The notes under the pieces were generated by a model. That model worked only from the letters and a program-made list of their open reading frames with translations, had not been told where the DNA came from and searched no databases. From Toxoplasma gondii ME49 (lineage: Eukaryota > Apicomplexa > Conoidasida > Eucoccidiorida > Sarcocystidae), in the NCBI RefSeq assembly GCF_000006565.2, contig NC_031479.1:2480001-2544000 (forward strand): a stretch of DNA of 64,000 bases, in the 5' to 3' direction. How positions within the stretch are numbered: position 1 is the first letter of the stretch; each line of letters opens with the position of its first letter. Position numbers and translations under genes: made by a program. Shown here piece after piece: positions 13,550-24,152 of the stretch.

Positions 13550-14900
13550 ACTTCAGCTTTCGAGAGAAGAGAAACGACTGCGAGGGGGGCGAGAGGTAAC
13601 GCCAACCGTGAGCGAGAGAGCAACAAAAAAGAGGAAGAAGAGGCAGCAGGAGAGACCGAGCAAAGCATCGAACCAGGGTTTGAAAGAGCAAGACGAGAGA
13701 CAGAGAAAGCAAAGGGAGAGAACAAGAAAGGTTGACAGAGGGGACAAGAGGAGACAGAGAAGAAGGCAAGAGACAGGCTCTCTGGGGTTGTGTAGAAAAG
13801 TAGAGGTCGAGAGAAGATCCAAGGAAAGAGAAGTTCAAAGGAAAGAGAAGCTCGAAAAACTGCTTTTTTACGGCCTCACCGGGAGGCGCGGTCCCGGGGG
13901 TGTCGGAACCCGCACATCTGGAGAAAAAACAAAGCTGCACAAATCCATTGCTTCGTTGCTTCCGCAAGAACCGATTTTCGCAACAACATAGACACGCAGA
14001 GATGCCAAGAAAGCAAATGCCGCTGGACAGCTGCGTCACTCGAGCACCTGTGCGAGCATGCACCGACAGTTCCCGCCCGTCCCCGACGCCCCGTTGCCCA
14101 GCTCGAGAACCGCGCGAGTCCAAAAAAAGCCTTCGTTCACAGACAAGAAGCACACACCATTTGCAAACGAACCGGAGGCGAGAGCTGAAATTCGCGAAAC
14201 TGTCCATCAAGAGATATACACATAAAGGCAAGCATTTGCGTTTCCCTAGCTGGACCCGGCGCGCTCATGCACCTGTAGAGTGTCGGCTCTCATGTACGGA
14301 GAAGGACGACGCGATACAAATATCCAAGTGCTCTCGAGACGGCGACGAAGAAGCTGAGACCTTCTGGAGAAACGAAGGACTGCAAATGTGAGGCCGACGA
14401 CCACAGGAAACGAGCACTTGATCTTTGAATGCGAAACACGAAGACATGCAGAGAAACAGCACTCTGTGGTGACTTGTCCACGCCGCGCCGTTACACAGAA
14501 CGCCGCTGCGACTTCATTCCTCGGGAAAAACCTGCAGAGATTCTGGTCTCGTCGCAGGTTCCGCTCCGACAATTCTGTTCCGCCTCATCGAGCGGCCTTG
14601 AGACGCCAGAAGCGAGAGAACCGCGAGCAGAGACGAAGCGAAAGAGGGACCCAGGGAAAACCGGAACGAAAACCCGCGAAAAGAAGCAACTACGTTGTGC
14701 CGCTTCCGCTTCGTCCCCCGAAAAACGTCGCAGAGAGGTCCCGCCCAGTGTGCGATTCGGCTTATATTCGGAGAAAACCCGTCGGCGAGACGTGCAAGAG
14801 ACGGGAGAGGAGCGACCGAGGACCCGCGAGCGACGCGCGAGAAGGACGAGGGAGACGAAACGGCGAAAGGTGGAGAGGAGAGAGACGAGAGAAGAACGAC
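13550..14900. repeat. Purine-rich strand-asymmetric tract
   Basis: The plus strand is dominated by GAGA, GAAG and AGAA for over a kilobase and the minus strand by the matching pyrimidines. The ORFs here are Arg/Glu/Lys-rich and lack family motifs, so I treat it as low-complexity non-coding sequence, probably 3' UTR. Confidence 0.5.
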
Positions 14901-14937
14901 TGAATCAATAAAAGGAAGAGAAATGTAGAGAGGACGT

Positions 14938-17900
14938 CTACATGAAGCTGAGCATGGGATTCGCGTATTGCATTGGTCGCGTCGCTGGATGAGGCACCGC
15001 CTCGAACTGCGTGTACTTCGGGGTCAGCGTCTTTCCGTCCAGCCTAGGAAAAAACAGAAATCCAGAAAAAACCGAGGCTTCCCTGTTCACAAAAAGAAAA
15101 GCGTTCGGACGCCCACCGATCGACGAATGCACGCAGTCGGACACAACATACAAACTGAACACCGACAAAAACGTATATTTAACGAACAACACATCGAAAC
15201 AGAGCGAAAAACATACATGTATATAAATATATATAAATATATATAAATAGATAGACGCAGATTGGAAGGACAATGCTTTGGGGGGCTGAGGGATCGACAC
15301 ACAAATACACACATACCAAGAGTGCTTACTGCACGTACAAGACGCAAATATACATATATATATATATATATATATACGCTCAATATATATACACATATAT
15401 ATATATATGTATAGCTGTGTGTCTTGAGATGTAGGCAATGTATTCCGACCTTGTTCGTGGAGGGTGTAGCCTACACGGTTTCCTCACCTGACGAAGGCCC
15501 CTTTGTTTTTCATCTGGTCGCAGTAATTCGGTGCACTGAAGACGGTGACCTACAAAAAAGGAGAGTGCATGCCTATCATGCGTTCAGAAGATTGCCCTTT
15601 CGATCAACGAGCGACGACGACCCTCGCAGAAGAAAGAAAGCCGCTTTTCTGAGAAGACCCTTTCGCAGCGCAGTGCTCTGGAAATGGTTTTCTTGGATTC
15701 TTCGTTGCCGCCCTGCGTGTTCCCCTGTTGTCTCTTCACGAGGCTTTGCGCCAAGCATCCGCAGGTGCTCACGCTTCTCTCCTCGACGGCATCTGCGGCT
15801 TCGTTTCTCCGCTCGTTTCCGTTGCTTTCTCTCGCTGACTGCTTTTTGTGTCTCCTTTTGCCTGTTCGCCCGTCTGCCCTTTTCTTCGTTTTCTCCTCTT
15901 TTTCCTTTTTCGCGCAGGCTCACCAGCTGGCCGTTGTGGCACACTTCGTAGCCGTCGTCCTTCATTTCGTGCGAGCGAATCACCAGCTTCAAATTGTTTC
16001 GCTTCAAGAAGGCAGCAGTTACATCTGGGCCGAACTGACAAGCTACACCTCGCTTGGACGGCGAACGCCCCGGTAGCGGCGAAGGGTCAGACCAGAGGAG
16101 ATCCGTCATCAGTCCTGGAAACGAAGAAAAACGCAAAAAACCTGTTCAACGCAAAGGGGAAAGCAACCCGCAAGCCCTCTCTACTACTGGCTGTGTTGTC
16201 GAGCGCAGGCATTCCAGCGCGTCTGAGCATATTCGCATTCACGGGCGTCGAGAAACGCATGCGCATACTCAGCGAGAGAAGAGGCCTTTCTCTCGCAGAA
16301 ACGAACTGGCGATTCAGCTTGCACATAGAGCGGCAGCGATGTGCGTTTTCCTCACCGCCATCAGGAGGTTCCCTGTCTCTGTCAATTTTGTTGATTTCCT
16401 CGAGAGTCACATCGTCGCGACTCAGAAGGCCTCCGTGGACGACGAACACGGCGTCGTTCAACACAAACGCGAGCGGCAGCAGACGGAAAGACTGACAATG
16501 CATGCAGCGAAGCACAGAGAGCAGAAGGAAACAGGGTCCCGCATGAAGACGCGCGTCCAGGAGAATAAAGGAAACTGCGCAGCAGCCTGACAGGCGAGAG
16601 AACCAGTCGGGCGGAGACGACAGCCACTCCAGGAATGCGGAGACAGTTCCCAGACAACCAGCGCAGGAAGAAGTGAAGAACCCCATGGACTGGCCATGAT
16701 TTCCAGACCGGAAAAGCCTGGAGCCATGGCCCATCACTTCCACAAAAGCTACGAGAGATCTTGTCGTTCTAGAGAGCTCCACGAAGATCGGAGATACTCT
16801 CGCCTCCCAGCAAAAGGATGGACGCGTCTAAAGGTCGTCCCCGTTCTCAGAAACGACCCCGAATAAGCCGACGACCTCTTGCAAGGCGTTCTCGCCTCTC
16901 TGGCGTCTGAGGTCTCGTGTTCTCTCGATCAGCGAGGAGGCGGAGAAGTCCACAAATCATGAACAAGGAGAAAGCAGAAAACATCCGCACGCCTCCTCGT
17001 GTGAAACGAGTGAAGTGAAAGTCCTCAAACCGCGAAAAAAAAACAAGGGATAGGCGACATGTCGCAGACCCGCTGCATGCCCATGATATCACCTGGTGTT
17101 ACGAACCGGTTGACGGGTACTGAGTTGTCTGGATGTGAGAGTTCCATCAATCCAAAAGCCGCTTGTAAGAAGACTCCTCCACTTAACTAGGAGAGATATC
17201 TAGCATCTGTCATTAACATCTACACACCGGGACTCCCCTCGCGTCGCCGCGTACCTCACAGAACAGATTATACAGGCGTTCGTCGTATTTGTGCAGGACT
17301 TCGCCTCGAAAACCGTAGAGCCGATTCATTTCAAAAGTTTCATGATTTCCTCGAGTGAGGTGGAACGCGTCGGGGAAGGCAAGCTTCGCGGCGTAGAGCA
17401 GAAGAATGCACTGACGGCACGCGACAAACATACATGCAACAAAGCAAGGCTCTGTGTGCGTCTGCCCAGGCCTCACTGTCTCGACTCTTCTGCTCAGCTG
17501 CTGTTCCTCATTTCCCTGGTTCGTCGCGCCGCCAACAACTGACCACAAACGCTTAAACAGCGACTCGTGCATACAGATGTTTGTGTGTATGCATGTATGT
17601 GTGTCAGTAAAACGTATACAACAGCCACAGATCCGACGTATATAAATATCTGACTGTGTCACTGCCTGCGCGCTGCGGTGTACATACACCAGAGTGAACA
17701 AAGCTTCCATCGTCCTTTTCCTCAGATACACAGACAGCGGGAAAAACGTATGGATACGCACTACATACATGCATATGCATATACATATACATATAGATAC
17801 ATATACATATATATATACATATATGTATATATATATATATATATGTATACATGTATGTATAAGTATGTGTATATGGGTGTATGTGCATGCGTACCTCTAC

Positions 17901-19772
17901 GGAGAAGGAGCCTCTGTCGACGAAGTCTCCATTGAAAAGGTAGGGATTTTCTTTGGAGGGCATTCCGTTGAGTTCGAAGATGTTGCACAAGTCGTAGTAC
18001 TGTCCATGGACGTCTCCGCAGACGGTGATTTCGCCGTCGTCAGGAATGCGGATTCTCTCCAGCGTCTGCAGCTTGCCCAAAAGAGATATCACGTCCAAGA
18101 CCATGCGGTAGGCGAATTGTTTGTGCAGTCTCTTCGACGTATCTTTCAAGAATTCCTTCAGAGCTCCGACAAACTCCGCAGAGCAGTACTCGCTGCCAGT
18201 GGGCGCGTACACAGGTCCGTCGTAGCTCTTCTCGACAGGGCAGAGGGTGTCGAGTCCTTCCTTCCGCACAGCCTCAGAAGCGCGCATCGTCTGTTGGGTC
18301 TCGATGGCGGCTGCGAACGCCTCCAACCGAATCTGTTTCTTGCATTCGTTCAGCCGCGATACGACGCTCGGATCCGGTGTCGCAGACAACGCAATGACGC
18401 GCTCGAAGTCTGGAGGAAAAGTGAGAAACTGCATCTTGCAACGCGCGCATGCAAAGTCAACACAGCGGGTCTCGACACACCGCGCACCGACAACCTGAAG
18501 ACGAAAGCCAACTCCGGACTGCGCAGGAGTGCAAAAGTCTCCGCAGTGAACCAGATACTCTCCCTCTCAAGCTGAAAGTCCACGAGGTTTTCCGACGACG
18601 CGTCCGACTCTACTTTTCTCGAGCACAGAGGTGGAAGAAGGAAACATCAGGAACGCGGCCGAGAAGATTAAAGGTGCAAGTGGCGGAGCGAAGCAACGGG
18701 GAGACAGGAAGCGAGAGGAGACAGGACGAAGGAACAGGACGCGGGAGAGGACATGGAAGAAACAGATGGCGGACGAGACAAGGAACACTGTGAAAACGCG
18801 GCTTCTCGCCGTACCTTTCTGAGCCTTCTTGTAGCGCGAGAGACAGCAGTACGCGCAGCCGCGGCGATAGTACGCCTTGGCAAATAAGGGATTCATTTGA
18901 ATCACACGCTCCGCATCAACCACCGCAGAGCCTGAACACATAAAAACCAAATGCATGCATGCATTTACATACACGGGAAGAGAGAGGTACACACCGCACA
19001 CCCATACATATAAACATGTGAATACACCGTTGCCGTGTGGAAGGAGTAGTGCAACTGTCGGCATCGCACTGCGAACTACAGAGCTACCTTTACATTCTCG
19101 CTCTACATACATGGATATGTATAAGTGTATGTGAGTCATCTATAGAGCTCTGCTTTCTGTATCAACGTCACCCTATCTTTACAGAAAGAAACGCTCCAAC
19201 GAATTGCGCGCATACACACAGAGGTACACATACATTTGTACAGCAGTTCGACTACAACGAAAGCTGATCGAATACAAAACTCCACAAAGAAAGCATATAC
19301 ATAAATAAGGATGCGTATATCTACGTAGAGATGTAGATTTGCATCTGCTTGGAATTTGCCGAGTGCATGCGTCTTCGAAGGGTGTCTTTTTCGCTGTGTT
19401 TTCCGCACCATAGTTTTCGAGGTTGATTTGACAGAAGGCCCTGTTGCAGAGGAGAACCTGGAGAATTTGCTTGGTTTGTGCAGTCATGGTGTTGCTGCAG
19501 ATGAGGTCGATTGCTGCAGTGTACTTCTCAACAGCTTGGTGGAAGAGTCGAGTTTTGAAGAACTCGTTGCCTTCAGTCTTCAGACTCTCAGCTTCAGCCA
19601 CCATGTCTCCAAAGCACTCCTCCATCGCCGCTTCTTCTTCGCTGTTAACGTTCTCTGCTTGCCTTAAGTCTTCGACTGCAGCCTGAGAACGCTCTGGCCG
19701 CGACGCCTCTCCCGCGGCTCGAGTGTCTTGGGAGGTCGCCGCCTCTCCCGAAACTCCTTCACCCTCTGCCAT
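14938..19772 (-). CDS. PP5: Serine/threonine protein phosphatase 5 (TPR-PPP), 8 exons
   Basis: Metal-dependent protein phosphatase with an autoinhibitory TPR domain; in other eukaryotes it binds Hsp90. Exons in transcription order: 19772-19409, 18931-18815, 18409-17895, 17410-17255, 16491-16356, 16114-15924, 15549-15488, 15043-14938 (TAG). Total 1647 nt, 548 residues, against 499 in human. Three TPRs lie at about residues 61-170, the first being [20 protein letters not shown]. Catalytic motifs are GDVHG (292-296), GDFVDRG (321-327), RGNHE (352-356), HGG (403-405), RSHE (476-479) and SAPNYCD (498-504), so the metal and phosphate ligands are intact. The C-terminus NPMLSFM resembles the family's terminal helix. 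The start ATG has good context (AAGCCATGG) and precedes a nonconserved Ala/Glu-rich extension of about 60 residues. All junctions are GT-AG and in phase. Confidence 0.95.
15216..15412. repeat. TA-rich microsatellites in the last PP5 intron
   Basis: Blocks of TATAAA at 15216-15247 and TA/TACA at 15350-15412, inside the intron 15044-15487. Confidence 0.9.
17765..17872. repeat. CATATA microsatellite in a PP5 intron
   Basis: CATA and TA units shortly after the donor of exon 3 (minus strand), inside the intron 17411-17894. Confidence 0.95.
18953..18965. promoter_or_regulatory. Overlapping TGCATGC palindromes in the first PP5 intron
   Basis: TGCATGCATGCAT is a run of overlapping TGCATGC motifs. 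This palindrome is known as an enriched putative AP2-factor site in Toxoplasma upstream regions. Here it is about 20 bases upstream of exon 2 on the minus strand, so it may be intronic or just simple sequence. Confidence 0.3.
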
Positions 19773-19954
19773 GGCTTTTGCGTCGCGCCCCGACCTTCTT
19801 TACCGGCGAAACGACCTCAGGAGCTCTTTGTTCCAAGTTCAATCGCGCGAGCAGCTGCTCTGGCAAGGCCGCTACGGAGAGCGGCGTGAGCGTTCCTTTT
19901 TCGAAAACAGGCAGCAGCCGGGAGACGAAGACGGAGGCAGGCAAGGACGCGAGA

Positions 19955-20680
19955 TCAGACAGCAACAGAAAGGAAACGAAACTGAGAGCGAGGCTCAGTA
20001 AGAAACACTGCGGAGAGAATCAAAAGTCCCTGGGGGCAACCGCTTAGGGGAAGGAAGAGGCAGGGGAGGGGGGGGGAGCGCGCGCGGAGAGAGGTCACAG
20101 CTGTGTATTTTTTTGGATTTTTCAGACTCGAGGCCGCGGAAAAGACACTCGCCCGCTTCGCTGAACGGAGAGCAAAGGCCCGAGCTGCGAAGAAGACGCG
20201 ATACTGAGAACGGAAACCTGGGTTGCGCAGCGAGTTCGATGCATGCAAAGTTTGTGTCGAGAGAAACGGGGGAAGTGCCCGAGGAAGTTGCAAGGCGACA
20301 GAAAGAAAGGGGAAAGTTTTCTCAGAAGGCCGCCCAGTGCGCAAAGAAGGGTCGTTCTCCCAGTCGTTCGTCTGCTTGGCTCGTCTGGAGGGGAAGACAG
20401 GAACCGAGAAACGCAGAAACGAGGCACCCGTGGCGACGGAAGTCTCGCGGCGCACAGCAGGTGCAGGGGAAGCGAGGAGAGAAAGAAGGGCACAACACAC
20501 GGCCAGGAAGAAAGCCACCACACCGTACAGGAAAAAGCGCTCAGTCTTCCATTTCGTCACCCTTTTCTGCCTTGGCGCCGCGAGCGCGCGCCAGACACAC
20601 TCGGCGGATGTACGGACTGTGCAGGCGGACTTTCGCACGGAACTGCGCAAAGAAGGTTTCGGGTGAATCTCTGGGCACAA
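19955..20680 (-). CDS. Unassigned ORF, 241 residues, one predicted membrane segment
   Basis: Open from an ATG at 20680 to a stop at 19955, ending about 180 bases upstream of the PP5 start on the same strand. It contains one convincing hydrophobic stretch, FFLYGVVAFFLAVCCALLSL, preceded by basic residues; the rest is Ser/Arg/Pro-rich. I recognise no family. Overlapping frames on both strands are also open because the DNA is GC-rich, so the frame itself is weak evidence. It may simply be PP5 5' UTR. Confidence 0.2.
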   Translation of the reverse strand: MCPEIHPKPSLRSSVRKSACTVRTSAECVWRALAAPRQKRVTKWKTERFFLYGVVAFFLAVCCALLSLLASPAPAVRRETSVATGASFLRFSVPVFPSRRAKQTNDWENDPSLRTGRPSEKTFPFLSVALQLPRALPPFLSTQTLHASNSLRNPGFRSQYRVFFAARAFALRSAKRASVFSAASSLKNPKKYTAVTSLRARSPPLPCLFLPLSGCPQGLLILSAVFLTEPRSQFRFLSVAV

Positions 20681-23094
20681 CCGGCCTGCTGGGACCCGCG
20701 GGCAGTTTGGCTGTTTCCTCGTTCAAAACCGCACGCCTTGCCACTTTCTTTTACACAGGAACCTATCGGGCTTTCCGGGGAAAGGGTGACATTCTGCAGT
20801 CGTAAACCGTCCGGAGGGCAGGTCGCAACACAATGGATTGCCTGTGGGGTCCACGTTCGCCACGAAAAAGTCGTCAGGACGTTGCGAGGAAGAAAAGTTT
20901 TCAGCAGTGAATCGTGTTGAGGAACGAGAACGGAATGAGTCGACACACAGGTGGCAACGTTGTGATAAAACCAAACGGTGAGGAATTCGCGAGGAACTGT
21001 CACTTGCGCTGGGTTTGTTCAGTCTGTAGAGTCGCCTGCTAGTAGCCGCAGGTTTTTCGTCTCGCCACGTCAGAGAGAGCTGTTCATCGAAACACACCAG
21101 GATCGAATGCCTTTCACTCATCATTTCGTGATTCACCGTCGTTCGAAACAACATTCAGGCTCCAACGAGGGAAGTATACCGGCATCTTGTTCCTGTGAGT
21201 GGCGGGTGACTGTGCCAACAGACGCCGTCGAACCCCGTCTCAATTTGAGGTCACTCGTGGGCGCACTGACGATGCTGAGACATCTTTTTCTCCTTTATTG
21301 AACCCCTCGAAGATGGCAGCTTTTCAATCCGATCAACACAGGAGAAAGCTACCCCGCTCCCGAACCGCCGGTCGGCACCCGAGCAAAAGAGTCAGGATCT
21401 CGTGTAAAGCATGTCCCGTGGCAAGAGATATGTTCGGACGAAACACCGCGGCTTGGTTCTGGTCAGCGAGCTTGCTGCAGAGTTTTGCTTTGACTTATGG
21501 ACGAAAACAAATACACTCCTGGGTTGGCGAGCAATTGCCGAGAAACCGAAATATGTCATTAGGCAGCCAGAAAAGTTGCCATGCGGGGTTTGCGAACGCG
21601 GTGAAGCGAGGGGTAAGAACCGTTTGTGAACACAGTGTGTTGTCTGACTAGAAAGCGTGGAGAGGCTGTGTCGTCTCCACACACACGGTGCCCTTGAGTG
21701 AAGCGACAGAGCAGGAAAAGCGGTCCTTACGAAATAAAGAGGCAAAAAAGGCCTGTTCTGAAAAGGACCTTCTCTGCCCAATTCTAGCGAGCAAAGCGGC
21801 CTTGGAGAAAGTTCCATCACCAAATAACAGGCTTCCAGGATTATCCCTTGCTGATCATTGCCCTGCTAATCTGATCGAACCATGACGCAAGCCTTTTCAG
21901 TACCGTGTTTTTTGAGGGCTGGACATCACTCTGCTTCCAACGCGCATCAAAGGGCCGAAGAGCAATTAAGAGCACTGAATTAACTTCAGTTGAAAACCTG
22001 AGGAATTCGGGCAAGTGAGACTCCTGAACAGACAAGAGAGGAGGCAAATGAAATCGAGACCGTTGTGTCCTTCAGAACTCAAGGATGCACCGGAATCTGC
22101 CGATGAACTCGGAACACACGAGGGACAAAACTTTCGCTTCTCCGCGAAATTAACGTCAGACCTCGGTGTTAGGATAGTTGTCCCTGCCCTAACGTTGCTC
22201 AGACGAAACAAGGAGGAGAGATATGTGTAATTGCAGACAACAGATTGCGGGCTCCAGAATTCGCAGCGGAAAGAAAGAGGCTGGACAGCTCTAGAAGCTA
22301 AAGTTCCACTCCTAGTCGAAAACACATTTACTGCAGCCGCTGTCTTTGGCAAGAACGCTCTCCACCTTCTTGGAACGTATTGATTGAAACAACCTCTAAC
22401 AAAGAGGTGGATCCACGTGCTAGCTCGACACAAAGCACCCTAGAACGCCGACTGGGTGAAACCCAGTTTCCTTTTGCGAACGACTCGGCAAAAAAGAGGA
22501 GCTGAGTAGGCACGTTGACGGTGGCAAAGCTGCAGTTGATCTCATGCTCTTTAGGGTCACGCAGCAGATAAGGAAACATACTCTGAACGGTCCTTGTTTT
22601 GAAACAGACGCGACCACCATCGAACGAAAACACGGACCTGCCATTTTATTATGTTATTAAGGCACTAACCTGACTCCGGCACAGCCGCGAGGCTGTGTAA
22701 TTTCCTTCTTTTAGTGGTAAGGTGAGGGGAAAGAGAAAAGATTTAAACCAGTATTTCAACCCCTAGTAAATACGTTCCAATGCAACGTGGGCTGAAGCGT
22801 CAAGGCTTAAGTATAAACAGGAAGGCTACTGTGCGCATCAAAGACGGCTGCTTCACAATGCTTACTCGAAAGTTGTAGAAATTCAGTGCAGAAATAAAAG
22901 TGTACGTCGTGTCGAACGTCCAAAAGAAAAGGACAGCACGTACGAATAGGACAAACAATAAGCAAGGACCAGCCATCCACAGACCTTTTGCCGGGTTTTC
23001 AACAAAGGAAAATTCGTCTTGAGGCAATTGTCATCCCCGATTCCTGTAGCAACTATCTCTCCCAGGAAACCATCGCCTTCAACAGACGGCGGCT

Positions 23095-23132
<38 letters not shown>
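23095..23132. repeat. TA microsatellite
   Basis: Short TA/TG/CA tract, the only one in the 20.9-24.0 kb stretch. Confidence 0.9.
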
Positions 23133-23136
<4 letters not shown>

Positions 23137-24138
23137 GTTCTGTGGGGTGCCCTCTGTTATCTCTTGAGCGACTCGACAACTCTTGAGTGCAGCAAGAGGC
23201 CGGGGAAGAACTCTGTCTGCTAAGCCTAGCATCCAAAGGCAGGGTTTGCGGAAAGGCATTCTCCTAGAGGGTACAGACGCCTGCGGTGACCCCTTCGAAC
23301 AAATTCCACCACGATGAAGCTGGTCGTACAAGCGTTTCTCGAATGTCAATGGATGAAAAACTTCACACAAAAAGATGTGCACCATAAGAGTAGTACAGCT
23401 GTGGCACTGTGCTGCGTGATTGGACCACTGCGTGTCTGAACGAGAACGAGTGATCGAGAGACTTTATCACTGTTGGCGAAAAGAAAAAAAATCCCTTGTA
23501 GGACTGTGGCATTTCCCTAGAAGGAATCCGAACAGGGCATGCGCTTGAAATTCTCTGCTTTTCTCTCGGTGATCCCCCTGAAGAATACACTCTGCGGCTC
23601 TGTCGCTGTGGCGACTAGCTGGCGACCGAGTCGAACACCGCCGTCCACAAAATTTTCCTACGCATCCTTTGACAGCAAATCGGACGATGCCTAAGCGACT
23701 CCTAGCGTGGCAGAATGGCCATCAAGAAAATAATTATCAGAACGGAACCTTCAACTAGGGACAACCAGAGCAATCTGTTAGTGTTGCGCGAGACTTTCGT
23801 TCTTGTCGCTTAATGGGAACGCGTTCTTCCAGCGTATAATCCGTCGGTTTCACGTTTCTTGGAAAGTGCATGGCGTCGAGGAGTGACATGAAAGACACAG
23901 TTCCGATCCATCTTCTTCAAGTTTGGACGAAAAGACGAACTCGCAGTCGACTGCGCTGTCCATCCCCCTCTGTTGCTCACGGTTGAGGGGTCGCCGCGGC
24001 CGTTTGAACTGTTTGTCATGCCGTGGATTTCTCTTCGCGTTTTCACACAGTTGTTTTTTCCGTCAAACTCTGCCTGCCTTGCGCCGTTGAGTTCATCTGG
24101 GCTCGCCTTTCCTGCCCGGAAAACTGTATCGTGCCTTT

Positions 24139-24152
24139 AACGCATGCATGCG
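24139..24152 (+). promoter_or_regulatory. Double TGCATGC-like palindrome over the glutaredoxin-like start
   Basis: The sequence ACGCATGCATGCGC contains overlapping GCATGC palindromes and includes the first ATG of the downstream frame. The motif is a known enriched upstream element in Toxoplasma. Its position suggests either that the real start is the downstream ATG pair near 24181-24184, or coincidence. Confidence 0.3.

Larger units (their letters stand above)
10789..14937. other. Convergent intergenic region (CAP-G / PP5 3' ends)
   Basis: About 4.1 kb between two genes that converge, so it should hold both 3' UTRs. It has TA microsatellites near 11127-11270, 11767-11886, 13047-13120 and 13359-13384. 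The part 13550-14900 is strongly purine-rich on the plus strand, which creates long Arg/Glu/Lys ORFs. I found no conserved protein motif or phase-consistent exon chain. Confidence 0.6.
19773..24147. other. Divergent intergenic region between PP5 and the glutaredoxin-like gene
   Basis: About 4.4 kb separating two genes read away from each other, so it must contain both promoters and 5' UTRs. The part 19773-20750 is GC-rich with open frames on both strands. The part 20900-24050 has a more balanced composition, short ORFs and one TA microsatellite (23095-23132). A nine-base G run is at 20068-20076. No conserved coding motif was found. Confidence 0.6.

Noticed and set aside
13503..13991. 162-residue Arg/Glu/Lys ORF
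   Set aside because: Product of the purine-rich tract; no motif and no splice or start context that stands out.
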